Positions 55,545 to 63,900 of a stretch of DNA of 64,000 nt are shown piece by piece. The DNA comes from Didymella arachidicola (lineage: Eukaryota > Ascomycota > Dothideomycetes > Pleosporales > Didymellaceae): the NCBI GenBank assembly GCA_016630955.3, contig CM049996.1, positions 1,736,001 to 1,800,000 of the forward strand, written 5' to 3'. Position numbers and translations under genes: made by a program. Position 1 is the first letter of the stretch; each line of letters begins with the position of its first letter. A model generated the notes under the pieces. The model did no database searches and had not been told where the DNA came from. It saw only the letters and a list, made by a program, of their open reading frames with translations.

Positions 55545-58500
55545 CTACGTAGCCAGATTGCGAAAAGAAATGACCTACCCATAGCGTCTATTGCTAAGCA
55601 AAAGGTATGCAATGTCAGCAACCAATCTGCTAAGCTTGCTATCCAAACGCTACAGGAACATGGACCAATCGCTCTAGACTACGTCACGTTTGTTGCCAGC
55701 GAGAACGTCATTATCTGTACACCTTGTTACACCGCAGTACCTGTAACTGGTTTAAACACCCACTTACGGACTTGCCACTATGAACCCGCCAAAGTGCGTC
55801 GAGCTACGATAGCACGATTTGACGACGTGCCTGCTGCGAAGTCCTTCAATGATCTAGTGCCCCGACCGGATGGATCTACGCCGCTCTCTTACCTTGGCCC
55901 ACCTCTGACTGGATTTTGTTGCCCGCACTGTCTGGAGGGAAAGAGTATTAATTGGGATCAGATACGACAGCATACAAAGAAACACCACAACATTAGCGCG
56001 CCTGAGTGCCTTCAAGATCAATCGCGATACAAGTGTTATCTACAGAGCTGGACGAAGTACTCGCCCAAATACTGGGTGGTGAGCCAAGACGACAGCTCTC
56101 ACCAGCATCAGAGCGACGAAAGATCACTTGAGACAAGCAATAGCGAGTGCTTGACACGTGTAGAGGATGAAGAGAAAGAAGAAGAAGAACGTTTAGATGA
56201 TGAGCTAAACGGCGTGGTTCTCGACGGAGAGCTAGAACACGACGAGAACACTGAGTGGCTGCGAGGCTGCGAGTGGCCAGCGTGGTTTGCTCACAAGCCT
56301 ATCCATATCATTGTTGCAGCTGCAGCACTGCCTCCCATGGCAACATCAGATGATCTCAAACTAGGCCTTTGGAACGGATTCGAATGTGTAAGCCCAGCAC
56401 AGACGGAGAGAACGATCTGGAAGATTGTAGAAGCCAGCAGAATCGTTTTCCAACGATGCGAAGCAACACTAAAGCAGACGCCACGGGTTTTGCGTTGCTG
56501 GCTGCGGAGCTGGACGCCTTCTTTTCTTCCTTACCCTTTTGAGCTGCCACAACGCGAAAACACCCGACGAAGATACTATAGAATCCACGAGCGATTCTTA
56601 TGCTACATTTTCCGCGTCTTAGCACTGTCGCGCAACATAAAAGAGCCTACAAACGACATCTCTGGGCTGCAGCTAACCACGGCTCAGCTGGCCATGATGA
56701 ACCATATCTGGGACCACGTCACTGCTGTCAGCCAGCAGGCAGACCTCGGGATTCTGCTCCAGTCATCTCTGGCCGCCCTGAACGAAAATCTCTTTCAACT
56801 TCTTGTCATGTTCTGGACAGACTTGTCGCACGACGGAAACATGAGCCGTAGCGCTATCATGAACTTCTCTGGTGTCTTGGGAATACATCCCACAGAGCTA
56901 TGTTTCCGCAAGCCCTACGACTATACTCCTTTTATATCAGCACTGCTGTGGGTAGGTCGCCTGATTATACTCGAGTATGCCCTACCACTTGCACCATACA
57001 ACTATCTTAAGAATCCTTGGCCCGAGCGTACAGCCTACCCCGACCAAGCACAGCGACTGCGTGAGCATATCCGACCCAAGTATCTTCAGCGAGGTAGTCT
57101 TGCACCAGCTGGTTACCTTATCGAGCGACTACAGCACGGAAGAGCAATCGCGAGGCGCGAGGGTCCTAGAACAAACATCTCCTGGTCTTCAGATGGCTTG
57201 ACACTCCATATTGCGGAAACACAGATTCATATGCGACAATTTCGTGAGACAATTCACACTGTTGTAGTAGGTTTACAAAGCCGTGCACAGGAGCTCCTCT
57301 TCGGATGGTGGCCAGACGTTCAACTCGACATTCTACAAGATAATCTTGCGACCCATCGCCCTGGATTCTCGTTTCTGGCGCACCCAGCCAACAAACTCCA
57401 GGGAGCTTTCCGCGCTGTGAGCAAATTAGCGTTCTCAGAACAAGGCGGCTTCTCGTCAGAGACAAGTAGAGGGAGAGCAAAGCAGAGGCGGTACTTGAAC
57501 GAAAGCGACAGCTTTGTTCGTCTGCTTTATGCAGCAATGCACCTAACAAGCGGCATGCCAGCACGTGGTGAGGAGCTCAGAGTCCTACGGTGGGCTGACA
57601 CGATCTCCGTGCGACGAAACATCTTTATCTACAAAGGAAAAGTGATACTTGTCTTCGCATACAACAAGGCAAACACCAACACCAACAACTCGTTTTATAT
57701 CGTACGCTCCCCCTGTCCTATGGTACAAAGAGTTCTTTACCTTTACCTTGTGTACATCCGCCCATTCCGCAGTCTTATTAGTCGAAAGTCAGGGGCGCAA
57801 TCTACAGGCTCAACGAACCCTCACTTGTTTAGTACTCATGACAGTGCAACGGCCTGCTTTTCTTCAAGTAAAGCCCACTCGAGTCTGAAAAGGTCAACAG
57901 CCAAATGCCCTACTCCGACAACTACCAGTCTGTACAGACAAACTGCGACTAGCATTGCAAAGAAGCATCTCCCTGCACTTGTTACTGCATTCGACCCCAA
58001 TACGCCTAAGGATTACAATGGATTCCTTCAACTCCTAGCTTTCCAAACAGGTCATAGACCAGTTACACATGCCAATGCATATGCGCTAGAGCATGGATTT
58101 CCTACCAAATTGCAGCCTGATCTGATTGATCGCTACCTAGTAAACAGCCATATGTGGCATAAATTCACGTTGACCCGAGAGGAAGACGCTCTAGACTATA
58201 GCTTAGCAACCGTGCACAAAACCTCAAGCAGTACAACACAAGTTGGTTACTACCCGGACGCTATTTCTAAGGGAACACCAGAGTGTGCTACACCCGGAAT
58301 AAGCGATACAGAGCCCCCAGACGAGGCTCTGCATACACAGACACCTGAGCAGAGGCAACAAAGAGGGAAAAAGCGACGCAGAGAGACTGAGAGTTGCAGC
58401 CCTCTTACGAGAAAAATTCTCGATATGCAAAAGCAACTGAACGATCTTGTTCAAGAGCGCGCCATGTCAAAAAAGAGGCGAGCAACAGGTCGAAATACTG

Positions 58501-58610
58501 GTCAGAATAATGTAGAATCAGATCCTAACCGAGATGAAGGCGTGACGGGGATACGAAGTCGCAGCAAAATAGGTACCGAGTCCGTGCGCGTGACGCCCAC
58601 CATCGCGTAA
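55545..58610 (+). CDS. Twin-C2H2, tyrosine-recombinase-like protein 2, 3' end replaced by a transposon
   Basis: Open from 55545 without an in-frame ATG, so a start in an upstream exon (possible acceptor cctcagatag at 55544) or a damaged 5' end is likely. Fingers: CTPCYTAVPVTGLNTHLRTC (from about 55722) and CPHCLEGKSINWDQIRQH (near 55920). Shared blocks with protein 1 include LEHDENTEWLRGCEWPAW and FSGVLGIHPTELCFRKPYDY. Recombinase-like boxes: HLTSGMPARGEELRVLRW (57541), AYNKAN (the beta-strand Lys position), SLYRQTATSIAKKHL (57927) and LLAFQTGHRPVTHANAYAL (58035). A coiled coil (ILDMQKQLNDLVQERAMSKK) ends the protein. The last 12 codons and the stop lie in the inverted repeat of the Fot1-like element; without it the frame would run ten more residues after the TA site. 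There is no helicase domain. Function is inferred from motifs only. Confidence 0.72.
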   Translation, partial: LRSQIAKRNDLPIASIAKQKVCNVSNQSAKLAIQTLQEHGPIALDYVTFVASENVIICTPCYTAVPVTGLNTHLRTCHYEPAKVRRATIARFDDVPAAKSFNDLVPRPDGSTPLSYLGPPLTGFCCPHCLEGKSINWDQIRQHTKKHHNISAPECLQDQSRYKCYLQSWTKYSPKYWVVSQDDSSHQHQSDERSLETSNSECLTRVEDEEKEEEERLDDELNGVVLDGELEHDENTEWLRGCEWPAWFAHKPIHIIVAAAALPPMATSDDLKLGLWNGFECVSPAQTERTIWKIVEASRIVFQRCEATLKQTPRVLRCWLRSWTPSFLPYPFELPQRENTRRRYYRIHERFLCYIFRVLALSRNIKEPTNDISGLQLTTAQLAMMNHIWDHVTAVSQQADLGILLQSSLAALNENLFQLLVMFWTDLSHDGNMSRSAIMNFSGVLGIHPTELCFRKPYDYTPFISALLWVGRLIILEYALPLAPYNYLKNPWPERTAYPDQAQRLREHIRPKYLQRGSLAPAGYLIERLQHGRAIARREGPRTNISWSSDGLTLHIAETQIHMRQFRETIHTVVVGLQSRAQELLFGWWPDVQLDILQDNLATHRPGFSFLAHPANKLQGAFRAVSKLAFSEQGGFSSETSRGRAKQRRYLNESDSFVRLLYAAMHLTSGMPARGEELRVLRWADTISVRRNIFIYKGKVILVFAYNKANTNTNNSFYIVRSPCPMVQRVLYLYLVYIRPFRSLISRKSGAQSTGSTNPHLFSTHDSATACFSSSKAHSSLKRSTAKCPTPTTTSLYRQTATSIAKKHLPALVTAFDPNTPKDYNGFLQLLAFQTGHRPVTHANAYALEHGFPTKLQPDLIDRYLVNSHMWHKFTLTREEDALDYSLATVHKTSSSTTQVGYYPDAISKGTPECATPGISDTEPPDEALHTQTPEQRQQRGKKRRRETESCSPLTRKILDMQKQLNDLVQERAMSKKRRATGRNTGQNNVESDPNRDEGVTGIRSRSKIGTESVRVTPTIA

Positions 58611-58619
58611 CGCCCCGCT
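58576..58619 (+). repeat. Left terminal inverted repeat of transposon copy B
   Basis: 44 bp beginning ccgagtccgtgcgcgtgacg; exact reverse complement of 60632-60675. It supplies the stop codon (58608-58610) of the upstream recombinase-like gene. Confidence 0.95.
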
Positions 58620-58663
58620 AAGCAAATCGCACCCCATCTTCAACACCCCATAGCTCAGTCAAT

Positions 58664-60523
58664 ATGGACTCAATTCAAGAAGCGGCTACAGAATTCGATT
58701 TGCGCAATCATAAAGAACAACTTTCATACACAAAGTTTGCTAAAGCAAAGGGAGTTGATCGGTCTACGTTAGCGCGGAGGCACAAAGGGGTTTCAACTTC
58801 TAGGGAGGTCAAAGCAGTTAACCAACGGAAACTCAACAACACTGAAGAACAAGAGCTTATTAAGCTTATTAATAAGCTTACTGAGGACGGATTCCCTCCT
58901 AACAGGCTTCAAATCCGAAATTACGCGTCTAAAGTAGCTGGTAGCAGCGTCTCTGATAGCTGGGTTACTCGCTTCCTCCACCGTCACACAGCTGAACTGG
59001 TCACCAAATGGGCAACAGGGAAGGATCGCAATCGCCACCAAGCTGACTCAGGGGCTTCTTTTGAGGCCTACTTCACACTTCTACACAGCAAGATAGCTGA
59101 GTACAGCATTGAGCCTCAGCACATGTACAATATGGATGAGAAGGGCTTCATGATCGGGGTACTTGAACGTGCAAAACGAGTGTTCTCCCGGCCACTGTGG
59201 GACAGCAAGCAAGTCAGAGGTACTCTCCAAGACGGCTCACGGGAGTGGATCACGCTTATTGCTTGCATAAGTGCCTCAGGGGAAGCCCTGCCAGCAAGCC
59301 TCATATACCCAGCAGCCAATCAAGCTATATACTCAGGCTGGGTGGAGGATATCAAGCCAGGGGAACACTCAGTCTTTGTCAGCTCATCTAGTACAGGCTG
59401 GAGCAACAACGAGATAGCTCTTGCCTGGCTTGAACAGGTGTTCGATCGCGCTACTAAGGCCACAGCACGGAGAAAGTATCGTCTTTTGATACTTGACGGC
59501 CACGGGAGCCACGTTACCCCTGACTTTATTGAGTACGCCAACCAACGCAAGATACTCGTGATGATCCTTCCCCCTCACTCAACACACAGGCTCCAGCCAC
59601 TGGACGTTTGCCTGTTCTCACCTCTGGCACGAGCATACTCAAATGAGCTTACGCAGTTCCTCCAAAGCAGTCAGGGGACCTCTCCAGTCACTAAATCAAA
59701 CTTCTTACACCTGTTCTGGGCGGCGTGGCAGAGCTCATTTCAGGAGTCAACAATCGTCAACTCCTTTGCAGCCACAGGGATATGGCCCCCTGACGCCTCT
59801 GCTGTACTCAAACAAGTCAACAACACTTATACAGACAAAGAAGAACAATCAGGAGCTCTTAGACCAACAGACTGGAGGCGTATAAGGCAGGTACTTAAGG
59901 ATCATGTGAAGGAACCTGACAGTGAGGCAGTGCGGGAGCTGACAGGGGCAATTCACTCTCTTACTGCCCAGGTTGAGCTGCTTACTGAGCAGAACAAAGG
60001 CCTGCAGGAGTCTCTTGCACACAGGAAGAAGCACAATAAGAAGAGTAAGCCCCTGAGTCTCCAACAGCGGAAGGAGTACCAAAGTCAACCTGTATTTTGG
60101 TCTCCTCGGAAGGTCAGAGAGGCACACTATCGTCGGAAGATCAATGAGCAAGAACAGGAGGAGCAGCATCTTCAAAAGCTACGTCAGAAGCAAGAGCAAG
60201 TAGCAATTAAGCTTCAGAGAGCAAGAGAGGCTCAGGAGAAGCGTACAGAGCGTGAGAGAGCTAAGGAGGTGAGGGTGCAGGAGAAGGCTAAGAAGGCAGC
60301 TGAAGCGCAGCGTCAAAGGGACGCTCGTCAAGCTACTACTGCTATCCAATTATCCCAAAAGGGTAAGCGTAAAGCCTTAAAAGCTACCTCAGGTAGCAAT
60401 AAGCGTCAGAAACAAGCTGGTGATGCTGGTGGTGCGAAAGAAGCCCCTGAGGCACCCTCAGCTCCTCCACCAGTCACTACTCGCCGCGGACGCAACGTTA
60501 GGCTTCCAAGTAAATACAAGTAG
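58664..60523 (+). CDS. Fot1-like DD35D transposase, intact
   Basis: 619 residues from the ATG at 58664, the first after the inverted repeat. The N-terminal psq/CENP-B-type helix-turn-helix (YTKFAKAKGVDRSTLARRHK) and a second DNA-binding segment (ISW-type SDSWVTRFLHRHTAEL) occupy about 1-125. The DDE catalytic core has the first Asp at 158 (YNMDEKGFMIGV), the second at 278 (LLILDGHGSHV) and the third at 314 (STHRLQPLD), giving DD35D, as in the Fot1 group. The C-terminal third is a Lys/Arg/Glu-rich coiled-coil-like tail ending TTRRGRNVRLPSKYK. It cuts and pastes the element at TA sites in the nucleus. It is related to, but clearly distinct from, the broken transposase of copy A. Confidence 0.94.
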   Translation: MDSIQEAATEFDLRNHKEQLSYTKFAKAKGVDRSTLARRHKGVSTSREVKAVNQRKLNNTEEQELIKLINKLTEDGFPPNRLQIRNYASKVAGSSVSDSWVTRFLHRHTAELVTKWATGKDRNRHQADSGASFEAYFTLLHSKIAEYSIEPQHMYNMDEKGFMIGVLERAKRVFSRPLWDSKQVRGTLQDGSREWITLIACISASGEALPASLIYPAANQAIYSGWVEDIKPGEHSVFVSSSSTGWSNNEIALAWLEQVFDRATKATARRKYRLLILDGHGSHVTPDFIEYANQRKILVMILPPHSTHRLQPLDVCLFSPLARAYSNELTQFLQSSQGTSPVTKSNFLHLFWAAWQSSFQESTIVNSFAATGIWPPDASAVLKQVNNTYTDKEEQSGALRPTDWRRIRQVLKDHVKEPDSEAVRELTGAIHSLTAQVELLTEQNKGLQESLAHRKKHNKKSKPLSLQQRKEYQSQPVFWSPRKVREAHYRRKINEQEQEEQHLQKLRQKQEQVAIKLQRAREAQEKRTERERAKEVRVQEKAKKAAEAQRQRDARQATTAIQLSQKGKRKALKATSGSNKRQKQAGDAGGAKEAPEAPSAPPPVTTRRGRNVRLPSKYK

Positions 60524-60631
60524 CACAAGTAGTTCACATAGGTCTATTTACTACTCTACTACAATATTATACAATATTTGCTGTTGTTGGTGGCTCAGTA
60601 ACCTTATTTTTCAACAAGTCGATAGGATCTC

Positions 60632-60675
60632 AGCGGGGCGTTACGCGATGGTGGGCGTCACGCGCACGGACTCGG
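60632..60675 (-). repeat. Right terminal inverted repeat of transposon copy B
   Basis: Exact reverse complement of the left repeat, followed by the TA duplication at 60676-60677. Confidence 0.95.
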
Positions 60676-60677
60676 TA

Positions 60678-60906
60678 TAGCGTTCTACTTCGGGCCGTTC
60701 CCCTAAACTAATATTGCGTATCCGTCGCCTTACCCTAACACCTCCCCGTCACACTCTTTTTTAATCTGGACAGACAAACGCCTCATACAAACTCGATTCT
60801 TACATATCTATTGCAGCGGCGCTGAAAGTTTCGCTCGTTTATCTCGCAAAACGTTGTGCCGTTGGGGTAAGTAGGGTTAGGGTTTCTGGGTTAGGGTTTC
60901 CCCACA
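60678..60906. other. Spacer with telomere-like motifs before the RecQ-like gene
   Basis: The bases just right of the transposon are the displaced 3' end and flank of recombinase-like gene 2 (in-frame TAA about 30 bases in). A single CCCTAA lies at 60733-60738. TTAGGG occurs at 60877-60882 and 60891-60896 within the stretch tagggttagggtttctgggt and its continuation (60872-60899), just before the RecQ-like start codon. Confidence 0.6.
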
Positions 60907-63900
60907 ATGGAGTTCGTGTGGGACAGCCGGGTACCCACTCAGCAGCAGTCAGATCTTAAAAAAACCAACGAAAGCAACAGCAGCTCTACTTATCAATGGC
61001 CCCGGCAGCTTACTATCAGCAACTGCGACAACTTCTTCTGTTTTCTCGAAGATTATGGCGTCTTAGTGTGCAAGCAGCATTGTACAGCAGTCGTTAGTCT
61101 TGATGCGCATCTTCGGAAACATCACGCTGTATCTGCTACACTGCGGCGACAGATTATTAAACGATTCAGCTGCTTTGAAACTGTGCCGCCAAGTGCAGTT
61201 GAGAACCCAGATGAGCCCGCGCAGCTGATAGAAGAGCTAGGGAAACCGCTTGATGGCGTGCAGTGCAAGGCGTGCGGGTGGATTACTACAAACAAAGATC
61301 AGATGCGCATGCACTGCAATAAAAATCACCAGCAAGCATGGGTAGGAGAGAAAAGCTTGCTCTATAACACTGTAAAAGTTCAGAGCTTCTTTCGCAGCGG
61401 GGGGCTGCAAAAATATTTTATTGTTGATTTGGTGGATGCTGAGATTGACGAAAACGCCGGGGTGGAAAACATCGTTTCTGGGTTGCTCGCCGACTACAAA
61501 TTGACACAACAAGAAGTTGAGGAAGAGCTTCAAACACTTGAAGAGGCTGCGAAGACCGACAAAACGGGTTGGTTCAAGCGTACAGGCTGGCTGGAATTCT
61601 TGAAGGACCGCAATCTCGCCCATCTGGCTCATCAAGCCCGCGCACCCGATCACAACGAGCGCAAGCTTAAGCTGGCTGCTCAGCTGACCGAGGGGCTGGT
61701 CGAAAGAAGCGTGAAAGGGCTAGCTACACTCACGCAGGAGCTGAGGCGCTGGCTGCGAAGTGCAAAGCGAGAAGAAGCAGACGTGCGGCCGTTGGCGCGA
61801 CTGCAGAACCCGGAGAGTCAGGCAGTGTACGCAAGCTACATGGTCAAATTCGTCTGCTTCTATTTGCGAATACTAGCCGACGAAGAGCAGCGGATCGTGC
61901 GCTTCAGAGAGCAGCAAGATACCGCTGCTCATGCAGATTGCCGTTCGGCATCAGGCAGCGAGGAGGACAGCGAGGAGGACAGCGAGGAGGACGATAACGG
62001 CGACAGCAGTGAAGGCGATAGCGACAGCCCGCGGCCGCGACGCACAACACGCACGACACGCGGTCAGACGCAACAGGATATGGCGAAGGATGCACGTGAG
62101 CTCTTCACATGGACAGACGAGCAGAAGTCGTGTGGGATCAAGCTGTGGGATGCGCTAGATGGCGACGACAGAGCGGCTCAGACAGAGGCGCTTCTTGCGT
62201 CGATCAGCTCGTTCATCTTCACGACATATCACCCCGTAGCGCTGTCTACTGGTCTGATTCAGTTTCTAGCAGTGCTTGGGTACGACACAGGCACAGACCG
62301 CTTGCGGACAGCAAAGAACTACTCGTACATGCTGGCAGGAATGGTGTACTGCGTGCGAGTAATTGCAGTCGAGGCGCTGCTCCCAGGCTCACAGCGCAGC
62401 ACGCAAACCGAGCAGGACCGCGATCGCTTCATCGAGATGCGGCAGAAGTATCTGGCAGACGGCTCGTTCAGCCCGATGAGCGAGATGATCAGCATGCTCG
62501 CGTACGGCAAGCATATTGGACTAAGCGCTGGCAACTCAGGCAACGCGCACTGGTCTCTGGACAAAGAAACGTTTTATCTCAACAGCCGGCCGATCGCTAT
62601 CAGCCGCTTCCGCAAGATGGCGCAGGACTTGCTGGCTGAAGCAGAGCAGATGCTGCGGGAGCTGTGCTGGGTGGACAAGGAGGAGGATTGGGCGAACGTC
62701 AATCTCAAGCAGGTAGTCGACGACGTTACGTTCACAAAACGACGCATGTCGTTCGTCGATGCACCGGGCAACAAGCTGCAAGGCGGACTGGACTGGATGC
62801 TCAGGCGCGCGATCAGCACACGGGGCGGACGGCGCTTGAAGCGTGCGGACGGGCAATGGAGCGTCAAGGCAGTGCGGCAGTACTTGCGGCAGGTCGACCG
62901 CTTCTTGGAGGTGTTGCTCTGCAGCGTGCACGTCACGTCAGGGCAACCGGGGAGGGGATCGGAGATCACGACGATTCGACACCGCAACGGCATACTGCAG
63001 GATCGCAACATCTTCGTCGTAGACGGGCAGGTGATGACAGTCGTCCGCTACTACAAGTCACAGTCGCAGTGGGACAAGCCGAAGATCGTGCCGCGTTTCT
63101 TGCCGGCGCGGCTAGGTCAGGTGATGGCTGCGTACTTGGTGTATATGCAACCGTTTAAGGAGTATCTGAGGCTGCAGGTGCTTGGGGGAAACTACAGCGA
63201 CTACGTGTGGCACGATGCGCAGGGCGCGTGGGACACTGGCCGGCTCACGAGGATACTGCGGCGAGAGACTGGCAGGAGGCTTGGAGTGCCGCTGCACACG
63301 CTCGACTACCGGCACGCAGCGGTGGGGATCGGGCGAGTGTACGTGGGAGAGTCGTTCAGCAGGGGCTATCAAGACGAAGTCGGTGAGATTGAAGAGGCCG
63401 AGGTCGAGGACGACGGTGAGGATCTTCTCGAGCTGCAAAACTCACGTACAACTGCAATGGGCGTAGGCAACTACAGCGTGCCGATGGACATTGTCAAGCA
63501 TCTCAGCGTGCGGTCGATAGATGCGTTCCGAGCGCTGAGCATGGCGTGGCACGGCTTCTTAGGGGTAGACGAAAGCGCTGCGAAGTACGCAGGGCCGAGC
63601 CGAATAGCGAAGAGGCGGTTAAGCATTAGCATGTTATCCGGGCTTGCTGAGTTGCCGAAAGAGAAGGGAGTGCGGGTTGCAGACGCGCGGGCAGAAGCGA
63701 TACAGCGGGGACTGCAGCAGGTGCTAGGCAAGCAAGACGTCGGCTTTCGATCAGTAGAGCAGGAGCAGGCTCTGCACGCGGTGCTGGAGAAGCAGACGCC
63801 GCTCGTCGTGGTGCTCCCGACGGGCGGAGGCAAGAGCTTGCTGTTCACGCTGCCGGCTTGCGTAGAGGAGTCGGGGGTTACGGTAGTCGTCGTGCCGTAC

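Larger units (their letters stand above)
58576..60675 (+). mobile_element. Fot1/pogo-like DNA transposon, copy B, apparently intact
   Basis: 2100-bp element with perfect 44-bp terminal inverted repeats (58576-58619 and 60632-60675) and TA duplications at 58574-58575 and 60676-60677. Each repeat holds two direct motifs (gcgtgacgcc, gcgtaacgcc) 17 bp apart, the same spacing as in copy A, although the repeats differ in sequence. It carries one full transposase gene. Perfect repeats and an unbroken gene suggest a recent insertion. Confidence 0.95.

Noticed and set aside
52567..58610. Reading the recombinase-like genes as Starship captains (DUF3435) with cargo
   Set aside because: The twin C2H2 fingers and similarity to the N-terminal part of the RecQ-like gene fit the telomere-linked family better. 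No captain-at-edge layout, direct repeats or cargo boundary is visible. A profile search would settle it.
61237..61653. 138-codon minus-strand frame near the RecQ-like start
   Set aside because: Antisense shadow of the plus-strand frame that runs unbroken from 60907 to the window edge.
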